Shown here: positions 1-10,549 of the stretch, one piece after another
Layout of the letters: each line of letters starts with the position of its first letter
Position numbering within the stretch: the first letter of the stretch is position 1
NCBI GenBank assembly: GCA_009192285.1
Contig: CM018605.1
Span: forward strand, 2,935,226-2,999,225
DNA length: 64,000 nt
Origin: Morchella semilibera
Taxonomy: Eukaryota > Ascomycota > Pezizomycetes > Pezizales > Morchellaceae
Direction: 5' to 3'
The notes under the pieces: generated by a model
The model's input: the letters and a program-made list of their open reading frames with translations, nothing else
Database searches by the model: none
Told to the model about the DNA's origin: nothing
Program-made: the position numbers and the translations under genes

Positions 1-953
1 AGGGGAGAAACAATGTCGTCGGGCACCTCTGATAGGTGGAAGTCATATAACCGGGACCGCACGAAACGTAAGCTTGTTGGACACCTTTATGATGGGGTCT
101 TGCTCGTCGATGGCCACGAGCTCGGCGTAGCCGAGCATTCCAGGCAATACACACCTACTCATAATCATAAGTGGGTTCAGGACACACTGAAGGTTGTGAA
201 GGCCCTCCATGACATGTTATATACGTTGCAGTCTAGGGGGTCGCCGCTCCGTCTGTCGATGGGCTACAGGTTGATGGGCTACAGGTTGTTGGGATTGTCG
301 TCGCGGGGTGGCATTGCCAAAATTGGCGAATGTCTATTGCAGAGGGGTATACGTGCCTATTGATTGGCCACGACGTACAGGAAGTTCCCAGCGACTACAA
401 GCGGGTCTTTCTATTTATAGAGCTTTTGACCACTTTCTGGCTGCACAGGGTCAGTTGTTTCGCTATATTATGCAAACCCTCCCCCCAACTCCCAATACTA
501 ACGAAAGGCTTATAGGGTGTGGTAAAGTCCTGCAAGGCACTGCTGGACACTCCTAGCTCCTTAACCGCCGCTCAAAAAGCCCAGCGCTTGATCAACCGTT
601 CGAGGCAGCCAACGACGGCCCTGAAAGGCGTCACCATACCCAGATCAGTGAAGACTGATGGTAGTGCCAACGAATTATCCAGTGAGGGCAACGGCAACAT
701 AACGGATTAGAAGGGTCACCCTAAACCATATCCCCTCGGTGCATAGCTAGCCTTTAAGTAGTCTACTGTCGCCTTTAGTCCCCCGAGGATGAGTTATCAG
801 AATTTTTGGTATCTAGGGGTTTTGCAGATTTTGACTTCATTGTCATACAGAATTTCAACCTATACCTTTAGGCTGCGGTAGTGGGAGGCAAAATCTTTGA
901 CCACTTCTGACGGATGGAGCCGGAGATACATGCCTAGGCGGAGGCAGAGGTGG
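1..953. other. Left edge, no supported gene
   Basis: No convincing gene. An open frame at 13-363 (+, 116 codons) has no recognisable domain. It includes a 15-bp direct repeat near 259-288 (GATGGGCTACAGGTT twice), which produces a repeated peptide, so I treat it as chance or as a relic. The window edge could cut a gene that starts further left. Nothing else here shows coding character on either strand. Confidence 0.4.
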
Positions 954-1031
954 TGGCCGGGGCGGGGCGGCGGGGACGGGGACGGGACGGGGACGGGGAC
1001 GGGGACGGGGACGGGGACGGGGACGGGGCAG
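954..1031. repeat. GGGGAC hexamer microsatellite
   Basis: A run of about eight near-perfect GGGGAC hexamers (clearest at 973-1026) follows a GGCGGGGCGG-type lead-in. All guanine runs are on the + strand, so the tract could fold into a G-quadruplex (inference). The overlapping frames that encode Pro-Val/Pro-Ser or Gly-Asp dipeptides are products of the repeat and not genes. Confidence 0.85.
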
Positions 1032-1195
1032 AGAGGTGGTTGAGGAGAGGAAGACGCGGAGTAGAGGAGAGCAGATCCCTGTGCCAAGACCGTAGGAGCC
1101 ATATACTAGTCCTAAATAAGCCTAATGTACTTATATACACTCTTGCTACATTAGTCTCGTACCCATCCCTGTTCTGTTGTGGTTAATATATTCCG

Positions 1196-1361
1196 GTCGC
1201 AACTCAATATGCCTCAATACGCCGGATTCCTTACTGTCCCGTACGAAATCCTCAGGATTTTTTTTTTTACTGCAAAATCAAATCAATTTGCTATCCCGGA
1301 TTTTTTGCTATCCCGTACGAAACCCTTAGAATCTCGGCAATCCGGCATATCGAGTTGCGAC
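1196..1361. repeat. Small element with 18-bp terminal inverted repeats
   Basis: The left end GTCGCAACTCAATATGCC and the reverse complement of the right end (GTCGCAACTCGATATGCC) differ at one of 18 positions. The 166-bp interior is A/T-rich, has a T10 run, and contains a second direct repeat CCCGTACGAAA (about 1238 and 1314). Size and ends suit a MITE-like non-autonomous DNA transposon. No clean target-site duplication is visible: TA follows the right end but is absent at the left. Confidence 0.6.
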
Positions 1362-2779
1362 TATAGTAGGGTATCTTTCCGACATCTGTCGGAATACCTA
1401 AAACCCGACACTCCCATTTCCTCCGATACCGGAGTCCGAAACGTGATATCGGGTTTAATTTTCATGCTGGGGGCTAAAAAAACTTCATTTTTTGAATTTA
1501 AATTAGGCTCCGAAAGCTCCCCGACCCCCGCTGGTATTCCAGGGGAAGGGACTGGTACATACAGAGTTTATTGAACAAGAAATATCGATGGGTCTGGGGA
1601 CGAGACTAGTGCTGCATATAGTTTTTGGATATTTATTTTTTCATATGAATCGAGTCAATTATAGTAATAGCAAATATCAGATTTCTTCATATCTAGAACT
1701 GTATTGGCATTTTTCCTTCGATATCAGCTGCCGGCCGGGCCCATTTATCAACATCTAAGATTAATACAGTACTCGGTAAATCAACAGAACTGGACAGTTG
1801 GCCATGCTGAGTTACGTCCAACACCCAACACACTCCCTCTCAAAGACGAGCATAGAAAAGATGAAACCCCCGGTCACGACCAGCTCCACCGTCCGATATA
1901 TCAGAATTAACTGCTATACGAACTCAAATATCGGTATTGGACCCCTAAGAACTTGTGCAAGCAAAGAGCACTTTATTAAGAAATAGAAACCAAGATAGAA
2001 TATGGTGAAGCTATATTTACATACTCCGTCCAGGGGCTTTGACGATTGATCAACATAAATAGATTGGACAGTATATATATATATAGCCATCCGGCCCTCC
2101 CCGTACCCGAGGTCTAGGCCTAGGTAATAAAATCTATGCGGACAACTAGATATTGAGGTCAGAAAGGGTTTTATATTTCCTGACTACAGCCGAGGCAGAG
2201 GCCGCACTTGTATGATATATTCTGCTTATCGTGGCTATTCTGATTCTTGTGGCCATGATGGTTGTATCACTTGCGGCACGGCAAAGTTACATGTATTATC
2301 GGCACCATTTCCCTACATGCACTCAATTGTTACAGTTCGCCTTGAGCTATCTGAGTAGGTATCCATCGCCCATCATCAAAAGTCTGACCCAGAAAATGTT
2401 CATTTGGTATGACTTCACCAAGAGATCTTGTGATATATATATGTTACAGCAAATAATGAATCTCCCGTACAAATGTAATTCCCCGGTTATGGGAGGTCAG
2501 TAGTGACGCCCGTGAGATAATATACATTTCCAACCTAGCCTCCCTCTTTTTCCCTTCATTAGCTGGGAAAGTTCTGATCTATGGGCGGCTCAGGCTTGGG
2601 TAGGCCTAAGGTGATCTACAGCAAAGTCTCAAAGTCTACAGTAAAGTCCTAAAATGGCACGTACGATACGCTTTAGCCGTTTATAGGGGGTAGAACAAAG
2701 CCAAACTAGTAACAGCAAAGACGATGCCTTTATACCGAGAGTCTTTAATTTTTCTATGTCCTGCGTTCCCTTAATACCA
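1362..2779. other. Intergenic, no gene seen
   Basis: A near-perfect 29-nt hairpin lies at 1370-1398 (GGTATC-TTTCCGACA / TGTCGGAATACC). An AT dinucleotide stretch lies at about 2072-2084. Open frames here are short and share nothing with known families. The rest appears to be non-coding. Confidence 0.4.
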
Positions 2780-3120
2780 TTTGTGACTGGAGTCTCCCGA
2801 GTCTCCTAACAGGCTCCTGAGTCTCCTGAGACCCAGAAAATCTCAGGAGACTGGTGAAATCCTGCTGATGAATTTTAGGGAACTCTCTCGAAGGGACGTA
2901 CATGTATTTATAGGGGCCTTCGCGCCTCTCCAACCCCCCCACAATTCCAATTCCCGTCAGTTGAACATTTCATATAGCGGCCATTGGCCCCTCTCTAGTT
3001 CCCGACAGTTTTACCTTCATGTGTCACTCAATATCCCCATCAGCAAGCTTTATAACTTATATCTGGAGCCTCCTGTGTCTCCTAATAGTTCCCTGAATTT
3101 CCATCAGCAAACTACCATTG

Positions 3121-3335
3121 GATTTGGGTTTCTCTTTTGGGTATTCGGGTTTCTATGGTTTCTGTTACATGGAATATGAATCATCTTTGGACAGGGGTTA
3201 GAACTACTATATATATTCGGCTATGGGTCTCTCCTTTGCCTTTTCATCTCTTTCTTTCCTTACGCGTTCCTCCTATCACCAACCCTCGAGTATAGGGTCT
3301 TTAGTCTTATTTATCTTTAGGAATATATGAAATGT
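3121..3335 (+). repeat. Dispersed repeat, copy A
   Basis: This segment is clearly related to 9797-10015. Both contain GGGTTTCT...TTTTGGGT, then GTTTCTATGGTTTCTGTTACA, a TATATATAT stretch, then CCTTTCTTTTCTCTTTCTT..TTACG and a shared end around TCTTATTTATCTTTA. Identity is uneven. The TATA-like stretch followed by a pyrimidine-rich tract would fit a promoter-bearing repeat such as an old LTR, but ends are not defined in this copy. Confidence 0.55.
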
Positions 3336-3339
3336 TTCT

Positions 3340-3660
3340 ATACTTTAGTTTCGCTTGTCATAGCTCCAAGGACAACGTGATCCTCTTGCAACCCTTAGCA
3401 TAACTTTGTCCCGCCTTTCGACTTCGTACCTTGTTCTCATTCCTCGTCTCTCGTCCCTCAGCTTCGTACCTCGTCCTCGTCCCTCGTCTCCCGACTTCCG
3501 CATTTCGTCTTCGTTCTTCTCCCTTGTCCCCCGTCCCTAGTCCTTTGACCCGCGTCTCTTACGCCCCGTCTCCCGTCTCTTGATCTTTGGTTTCCCCACT
3601 TAGATCCTCATTTCGCCTTGGTGATGAACCTTGACTAGTTTAGTTTGTCTTCGCTTCACT
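3340..3660. other. Pyrimidine-rich CTCGTCCC tract
   Basis: Imperfect direct repeats of TCGTCCCTCGTCTCC-like words occupy about 3410-3590. The stretch is strongly C/T-biased on the + strand and holds no open frame of note. It looks like a degenerate microsatellite. Confidence 0.5.
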
Positions 3661-4977
3661 CCGTAACAGTACAATAGGAGGTGACTGAGCGTGGCCAGTG
3701 GTGACTGGGCATGCCTGGGGGTGATTAGGTGTGGCTCAGTATGACTGAGCATAACTCTAACTACATGAGTAACATTGTGTCTGTCTCCTAATACTTTTTG
3801 GGTTTTAGGAGAGTCAGGAGACTGTCAGTAGACTGTTAGAAAACTTGGGAGACTGTCTGGAGACTCAGGAGGCTCCAGACATAAGTTGTAAAGCTTGCTG
3901 ATATATATATCGTCTTGTCAGGACATATAATGATTTATATTCAAGTTGCGCGCCCTATCATGATATATATTATTCTATCAGTATACATATTTCACCAGGA
4001 GCATACTATTACGGGGAATCTAGATCTACTCGGAGACAAATAAAGATCATGACGCAGATGAGGTCAGCGGTTACAGCTAGTGTAACGGTAGCAGAATGCA
4101 GCGAACGGCCAAAGTGAACACCAGGAAGCAAAGCAGGTGAGGCGAGAATTGTAGGAGAAATATAGGCAATATTATGAGGTTGGACTTGATAGGCAATCTT
4201 CGAGCGAGACTATGGTAAACGGTGAACTATTGACTGTGAATAGGATATATTTTTATGTATTAAGATGACAGAAAGACGAGACAGAGAAGAAAGGAAGAAA
4301 AAGATAAAAGAAAACGTTTACGCTTGCTATATAACACCCTTCTCCTACAGTCCGATCTGATTCATTCATCATGCAATAGAATCCATGGAAACCTCCTCCA
4401 TAATCATAACACCCAATAACTGAGCCCACCCATCAGCAAGACTTGATTTGTCTCCTGATGTCTCCTGAACCTCAGGAGATTCAAAAAATATCCAGGAGTC
4501 TTGGGAGACTCTCAGGAGATACAGGAGACTGTTGGGAGACTCCAGACACAAATGGTAGTTTGCTAATGCCTTCTTCTTATGTATAGTATTACAAATCCAC
4601 TATACAACTGAAGCCCATAAAAACCATGACGACACTTTACGTTGCCCACCATCTCGCAACCGAGCCCCTCATCTCTTATTTCTGTTAGATTTCTTCATTA
4701 CTCTAATGATCCTGGGTGTAACGAAGTAGCAGGCTCTTGAGTCTCCTGAGGTCTAGAAAGTCTCAGGAGACAGGTGAAATCTTGCTGATGAAAGTGACAT
4801 GCCGGTACTTCAGCTGGAACAATTTTAGTCACTCCAGCTGCTTGTGAACCAATGAGGGTCTTCGATTCCAGCTGAAATCTGGATGTTTGTGATGTAGGGG
4901 TATAAATGAGTATAATACTGTTCCACTTCACCAAGTCTTGGCGCTTCTTTACATACAAAAACAGGCAAATCCAATCT

Positions 4978-5098
4978 CTTATAACTTTTTAACAAGACAA
5001 GATATCAAAAATCTGTGAAATCAAAATTTCTATCATATCTATATCTACAATTTCATTTCACAAATTTTTGATATCTTGCCTGGTTGAAAAGTTATAAG
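4978..5098. repeat. Imperfect palindrome with about 50-bp arms
   Basis: The left arm (4978-5030) and the reverse complement of the right arm (5050-5098) share CTTATAACTTTT, AACnnG-CAAGATATCAAAAAT and TGTGAAAT with few mismatches. They flank a short A/T-rich centre. The pairing weakens but seems to extend a little further out. Such a hairpin is typical of a foldback or MITE element, and no protein is encoded. Confidence 0.75.
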
Positions 5099-5485
5099 CG
5101 ATGCAATTTTTGTGACCTTTAAGCTGCGCCGCACCATAATCGGTATATATCCAGTGCGAAAGATAACTTCACTTTTTGAGCCCAAAACATGCAGAATTAT
5201 CATTTATTTTCCCCGTACCCAGGATAGATTACCGTGTCACCATACAAATCGATGTATCCTAGGGTACAACTGCTGGTGACACTGGCCCGGCCCAGTCCTG
5301 ACTGGGTCTACATACCCCGCCAATCTAGGGTTAGGGGTAGTTTAGAAAATCCGACCTCGTCTAGTGTGCCATGATTATTATTACTTAGTCCTCATACTTT
5401 GACCACGAAATCTACTGTCCCAGTTCGCCTCAAGCTTCTCAAGCCACTCAGGGGTCAATAACACGCCCGGAATCAAGTGCCGAGC
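5099..5485. other. Upstream region of the HET gene
   Basis: There is no coding signal. A telomere-like TAGGGTTAGGGG lies at 5326-5337. I see no clear TATA box close to the HET start, so the promoter cannot be placed. Confidence 0.4.
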
Positions 5486-7321
5486 ATGAAAATATATCTC
5501 GTGAGAATCAGAGAGAGAACAGAAGGGGGCGCTCTCTATATCGAGCGGAAGCCCGACGCAACAACCGAGGATGATTATATCGCAATATCACACGTCTGGG
5601 GTGATCCTGCGACTATCCAAAAGACGGAGATTGATGGTGTTGGTACTGTCGAGCTCAGTCCCGGTAAAAAGGATATTCTGGCTATCCTCCGGGAGCCAGA
5701 CATCTGTGGAGAGAGCTGGTTCTGGATGGACTTATTCTGCATCGACCAGAGACCCAGTGCGACTATCAGCATCTCAGAACAGCTCATGGCAATCCCGCAC
5801 ATTTACAAATCAAGCACGGTAATGAAGATCCTCATTGAATCTCCCGTTTGTATTAATTGGCAAACAACTGCAGCCAGAGTGGCCGGCAACCCGGAAACAG
5901 ATAGGGAAGTCTTCTACGAGGAGGAGCTCCGTCACTCCCGGAAATGCCCCAACATGCTTCTTCTCGACCCCTGGTTCGACAGACTATGGACTCGACAGGA
6001 AGGCCTCTATGCGAGGGATATCAAAGTTATCCCACTCAACATAGTTCAATGTACCCGATTAACCACGAGAAGAGCTGATGGAGATAGATGGGTTACGGAG
6101 GGGGCCGTCCGTGTCAAGCGGGCACTTGTGCACGAGTTCATTACCGATAAACTGGCGTACCACGGTTTACCGCAGAGTCGGGCTAATGTTATCCTCCGGC
6201 TACATTTCGACCTACTCTACAAGCAACATGTGCGTATGCAGGAGTACTCCACTGTTCCTGGTCCTCATGAAAACTATTCCCCTTTTGGGGAAGTGTGGAG
6301 GAGCGGGCGCCAGACAGCGAAACCGCGGGACTATGTCCTTGCTGTTTTTCCGGACATTGCTGGCTACCAGGTGCCCCGAAACCCTAGGGCTTTGACTTTT
6401 AAGCAATTGCTTGTCGATGCCATCCAACAGTTTGCGGCCATACGACAGCGTATAGCATTCGTTTCGAAAGTGCCGCTAGGTATGATGGTAGCGTCTTGCT
6501 CGAATGACTGCGCAAAACCTTGGATACACGAGTCCCCGGTGGATACGACTGAGGCTTATGACTCATTGTATGGTATTATTCTGCCTCACGCTATTGAAGA
6601 TGGCAAGATTTGTAAGGTCCGTGTCATGGTCGACCCTGTGACCCAGAATGCGATGGAATCTATCGACTTCCGCAGGAATGCACTACCAGACCTTGTGAGC
6701 CTGTGGGAGTCGACAGCAGGTATCATCGAGCATGCATCATTCGGGGCTATCTCTGGGCCATGCTCTGGAGGGTCGGGGCGATTCCAGACAAAACTCGACC
6801 TTCTACAGCGATACTTTGCCCATGAATTTGCTAAGCTCGCAATCGCAAGATTCGCCGCGAATCCTGACCTGCGACAACACGGCATTGTCAAGTTGGAAAG
6901 TCTACAGGTCCCGGACAACGAATTCTCCCTCGAGCTCAAGCGCTTTCTGGCTTGTCTTGTGTGCTCTACAACAATGCGTACCGCAGATGCAGTCCTGGAG
7001 GTGGCCGATTTTAGATTTGTCCCATCGCCTTATGGAAAGCTGATTACTTTGGTCAATAAAGTCTTTTTGCGCGATGACACTCAAAGCTTCATGCTGGTTA
7101 GCACAGGAAATACTCAACTTCACGGTCTACAGGTCGCAGTCAAGGCTGAGAAGCGCGGGTTCTGTCATATCGTTGGGAAAACCATGATTCCGGCGGTCCG
7201 AGTCGACTCAAAACAACCATCGCCCAACACAAACTTTTTGATAGCAGAAGGTTACAAAGGTACGTCCGGAGATGGTATCAGGTTCGATGAAACCTCTTCT
7301 TTGTCCTTGGGACCCTACTAA
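5486..7321 (+). CDS. HET-domain (heterokaryon incompatibility) protein
   Basis: A single-exon gene of 611 residues. HET-domain proteins of filamentous ascomycetes take part in allorecognition and can trigger cell death when unlike hyphae fuse. Family hallmarks are visible: YIAISHVWGD at residues 31-40 (family form A-h-S-Y-x-W-G), FWMDLFCIDQ at about 80-90 (W-h-D-x-h-C-I-N-Q), an M-x-x-I-Y segment at about 103-110, and DPWFDRLWTRQE at about 161-172 (family form Y-F-x-R-x-W-x-x-Q-E). The long remainder has no recognised domain, as is common. I chose the ATG at 5486. The frame is also open a few codons upstream, through a GTG at 5477. No membrane segment or WD/NACHT module is visible. The neighbours are repeats only. 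Function in incompatibility is inferred from the domain, since most HET genes have no tested role. Confidence 0.88.
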   Translation: MKIYLVRIRERTEGGALYIERKPDATTEDDYIAISHVWGDPATIQKTEIDGVGTVELSPGKKDILAILREPDICGESWFWMDLFCIDQRPSATISISEQLMAIPHIYKSSTVMKILIESPVCINWQTTAARVAGNPETDREVFYEEELRHSRKCPNMLLLDPWFDRLWTRQEGLYARDIKVIPLNIVQCTRLTTRRADGDRWVTEGAVRVKRALVHEFITDKLAYHGLPQSRANVILRLHFDLLYKQHVRMQEYSTVPGPHENYSPFGEVWRSGRQTAKPRDYVLAVFPDIAGYQVPRNPRALTFKQLLVDAIQQFAAIRQRIAFVSKVPLGMMVASCSNDCAKPWIHESPVDTTEAYDSLYGIILPHAIEDGKICKVRVMVDPVTQNAMESIDFRRNALPDLVSLWESTAGIIEHASFGAISGPCSGGSGRFQTKLDLLQRYFAHEFAKLAIARFAANPDLRQHGIVKLESLQVPDNEFSLELKRFLACLVCSTTMRTADAVLEVADFRFVPSPYGKLITLVNKVFLRDDTQSFMLVSTGNTQLHGLQVAVKAEKRGFCHIVGKTMIPAVRVDSKQPSPNTNFLIAEGYKGTSGDGIRFDETSSLSLGPY

Positions 7322-7352
7322 AGCCCGGCCCAATGTTCACCGGAAGCGCCTG

Positions 7353-7414
7353 TAAGCCCCATCCTTCTCTTAGTTACTATGTAAACGTCTGGCTAGGCTA
7401 CTAACCGCGCCCAG
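7353..7414 (+). other. Probable intron just downstream of the HET stop codon
   Basis: This 62-nt segment begins GTAAGC and ends CCAG, with a perfect fungal branch-point word CTACTAAC about 16 nt before the 3' AG. It starts 31 nt after the HET stop codon. It may be a 3'-UTR intron, or a sign that the gene once continued into a further exon. I saw no long continuing frame after it. Confidence 0.5.
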
Positions 7415-7721
7415 GTCAACTCCTACCATCGGATACTGTGGCGGCATAGCTACGGCTTCGAACAGGCTGTGGTCACTATTACGTGCGAGGGGTGGTTAGC
7501 GTGCAGTTGTAGATTTGGGAAAACTGCCATTTTGGTTCTGTCTGTTAGTGGAGTGGAAAGAGTGGAGATTAGCTTCCCTAAATTGATTCTGATCACTATA
7601 GAGTTGATGATAATGAATTTAGACGTAGGTTGGGGCCGTCCAAGATTACTTAGGCCTGCAAAAGGTTTGCAAGGCCTGGCAGAAGCCCTCTCATATAATT
7701 TCCCCTGATGTAGAAACACGG

Positions 7722-8339
7722 CTACATGTAAAAATGAAAAGGACTGGTTGCTAACTCAACTGACAACCGGCACCATAATATTCTAATATCCTACCTAGAG
7801 TACCCAGTAGAAAACCCTCTATCACCTATAATTTCCTCCACTATAACGGCTGGTATAGCTTCTTCGGCTTGGGGCGGCGCTGCGGCTTGAGCTCTAGGCG
7901 GCGGTGAGGCTTCAATATCGCTCGGTAGTGGGGGGTGTGGCTTGATTATATCTCGGCAGCGGCGGTGCGGCTGGAGCGACTGCGGCTTGAGACATTACGG
8001 GTTCACTGAGAGCGGCAGTGTTGTGGAGTCTTGGGGATGGTGGACAAGACATTGTGTAGACAGGAGATATCTGCAGACTACCGCATTAACTGGCGAGAGC
8101 GAGAAGGGCAAAAAGAGGTCCAAATAAGGTGTGGCACTAAACACAAGGATTGATAGCTGGTGGCAACTTCCCAAATAGCTTTTTTCTGCCACCGGCCACC
8201 CCACCACAACCCACCCCATCACAACTGAGGTCCTCCTGTCGCCACCAAAGAAAAGTCAACAGGTATCATTATTCATTCTATTCCATCAAATGAACATTTG
8301 CTAATGCTGTCTAGATAACCCCTACTCAACCCCATTTAG
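7722..8339. other. Intergenic with degenerate GCGGCTTGAG words
   Basis: GC-rich, weakly repeated words (CGGCTTGAG, GGCGGTGAGGCTT, GCGGCGGTGCGGCT) occur between about 7865 and 7995. No gene is supported. Confidence 0.4.
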
Positions 8340-8470
8340 TCTCGCTGTTTCGCTCCGTTTCGTTTCGCCGTTTCGCCGCTCGGTTTCGTTTCGTTCGGTT
8401 TCGTCGTTTCGTTCGGTTTCAACGTTTCGTTCAGTTTCGCTGTTTCGCTGTTTCGCTGTTCTACTGTTTC
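8340..8470. repeat. TTTCG-type pentamer/hexamer microsatellite
   Basis: A run of GTTTCG units with GCT, GCC and GTT spacers covers about 130 bp. The minus-strand frame through it encodes a Glu/Arg/Asn/Thr-rich peptide, which is an artefact of the repeat. Confidence 0.8.
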
Positions 8471-8869
8471 GCATCTTGCCACTTAGTACCAGATGCCGTG
8501 AACCAGCACTGCCTTTGGGGGGGACCTTTTCCTGAGTGGCGTTGCTTATAGAGGAGAGCACTTGAGAGAAAGGTCTTTGCTTATGCAAGAACTATAGTTT
8601 ATGGTTGATATGCTTGGTATATAAATGAGCGGAAATCTTTAGTTTGGAAAGGCAGCACCCGCTCAGGACAGGTCAAGCAATCTGCAAGCTATCTATGGAT
8701 ATATCTTTTCTTCTCAATGGTGCGGGCTCAGAGAAGAACCCCTCAGGCTTGGACACAACAGTTACAATAGGCCAGCGGGTACTTTTATCAACTCTTAATC
8801 CAAATCAACCCATCTCGAGTTTATTAACCCTCAATAACCCCTCCCTCAAACGGTGTCATCCAAATGAAT

Positions 8870-9743
8870 CCACTCATTGGCTGTGGATTTCCACTCTGTC
8901 AATGAACATGATACCACTCATTGGCTGTGAGCGATCACAATGCTAATGAACACTGGTATATCATCTCGCATCTGTTTGGCTGTGGGGTTCCACTCCGCCG
9001 GCAATTGTGTGTAGATGCCTATGTTTGACTAAGGGAAACCTCTATACCAATCGTTCAAGTAATTGTCTGTGGGAAACCACTAGGTCAATCGCTATTGGGA
9101 TTTTATGTTACAATCGATCAACTTGAGGGTATATCTTCTTTTCACTATACTTTGCTAACTATCAGAGGACTCGGACCTTTGTGCTTGTAGTGGGGATGGC
9201 AAAAGGAGGTTTAGAATCTTGATGTACTTAAATTCTACTGCGCTACATCTCACTTCCGCTGACCGTTTGAAATTGATAGCTCAACTTCAAATATGTTTAA
9301 GTTGGGACTCAGTAACGATGAAGAGGGATTTGGAGCTTTCAAGTATTTAGATCTTACACTCTACCGCCACATTTACCTAAGGTCAACTTGGTTGATTATT
9401 TAAAACGGGCAGCTCAACCTCTGGCAATACCGAAGGTATTAAATATGGAGTTAAGGGGTTCCGGTGGAAAAGGGGGTTGTAGCCCTTAGATATATTTCGC
9501 CATGCCCTATCTAGGTTCTGCTAACTGATTCAAATTGATAGTTCAACGTCCAAGATCTTTCAAGCTGGACTGGATAGTGGGTGTGGACGAGGGGGGTTTG
9601 GAGTTTTGAAGTATTTATCCTTGCTACATTATACTACTACACTCTACCTAAGCTCCACTAACTGTTTGAAACCGATAAATCAGCTCCCAACAGTGTCCAA
9701 AATCTTCCAGCTGAGACTGGATAGAGGGTATTGACAAGGGGGG
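8870..9743 (+). repeat. Duplicated segment, copy A (partner 21778-22652)
   Basis: About 874 bp match 21778-22652 in the same orientation with scattered substitutions, roughly 93-95% identical by eye. The shared block starts with CCACTCATTGGCTGTGGATT and stops abruptly in ATTGACAAGGGGGG. After that this copy runs into unrelated sequence, while the right copy continues as a satellite. It contains four of the roughly 135-bp satellite units. Copy A therefore appears to be a truncated segmental duplicate of the 21.7-23.2 kb array. Confidence 0.85.
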
Positions 9744-9746
9744 CAT

Positions 9747-10030
9747 ATCACGGCGTACCACGGACTTCGTAGAGGAGAAGGATATTGGAGAATAGGTTTT
9801 CGGGTATAAGGTTTCTTTTGGGTTCTTGGAGTTTCTATGGGTTTCTGTTACACAATGTTATGAGTCATGACTGTACAGGGATTAGGAGGGGTATATATAT
9901 ATGTTGCTACTGACCTTTCCTTTGTTCTTTTCTTTCTCTTTCTTTTCTTACGTGTTCTTCCTGTTGTCAACCCTACGGTTTAGTTTCGTCCTTATCTTAT
10001 ATCTTTAAGTTCTGAATTATCACGGCGTGT
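9747..10030 (+). repeat. Dispersed repeat, copy B, flanked by an 11-bp direct repeat
   Basis: The core (9797-10015) is homologous to 3121-3335. The word TATCACGGCGT occurs on both sides, at about 9748-9758 and 10018-10028, as expected for a target-site duplication around an insertion of about 260 bp. The inserted part holds a TATATATATAT stretch and a pyrimidine tract. No poly-A tail is present, so it is not an obvious SINE or LINE copy. Confidence 0.5.
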
Positions 10031-10549
10031 CTAACGGGAAGGGGTCGGGTTCTGGGACGAGGCGGGGTAGGCTTTCAGAGACAGAGACGGGACGGGGTCG
10101 GCTCAGGATATACCCAAGGCGAGACAGGTTTGGGTTCAGGTTCAGATTCAGATTCAGGTTCAGGGGCGAGACGAAGACAGAAGGGCCGAAGCCAAAGTCA
10201 TGTATTGCTAACAGAAAGAAAACGTTGCCTAGAGAGGCAGAAACATAGGAAAGAACGAACTCTATATATACAACTTTCCCGTTACACCGCTGACTCATAC
10301 CCATGGAATCCCATAGAACCTCCCCCACTTCCGTACCACCCATACTATTCCCAATACCCATACTTCTAACCCAATACTGCCCCGTCCTCCCTAGCGCTTA
10401 CATTCTATCACCCGAGCTCCTTCCTAATCCGTCATCCTACTTCCGACATCGACCGATACTATCCAACAACCCTGTCAAAACCCCATCCCCTACTACGCCC
10501 CGCAATCGTGTACCCTTCGCACCCCCACCATACAATATACTGAGGCCAG
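10031..10549. other. Low-complexity interval, no gene
   Basis: Tandem GGTTCAGATTCA-type hexamers occur at about 10126-10166. The open frames across 10020-10640 are compositionally biased (Pro/Ser/Tyr-rich or Leu-Asn repeats) and show no domain. I do not accept them as genes. Confidence 0.45.

Larger units (their letters stand above)
2780..4795. repeat. Nest of GTCTCCTGA / TCAGGAGAC elements with CATCAGCAAG ends
   Basis: At least five related segments occur here in both orientations (about 2785-2870, 3039-3118, 3785-3906, 4430-4567, 4728-4792). Each combines clusters of GTCTCCTGA or its complement TCAGGAGAC with an outer CATCAGCAAG / CTTGCTGATG. Two pairs are clear inverted copies: 3039-3075 with 3868-3906, sharing CAGCAAGCTTTA-AACTTAT, and 3100-3119 with 4549-4567, sharing the reverse complement of TGGTAGTTTGCT. 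The arrangement suggests several, possibly nested, non-autonomous elements with terminal inverted repeats. I see no encoded transposase. Confidence 0.6.

Noticed and set aside
860-1186. Overlapping frames encoding Pro-Val, Pro-Ser or Gly-Asp repeats
   Set aside because: They are direct translations of the GGGGAC microsatellite.
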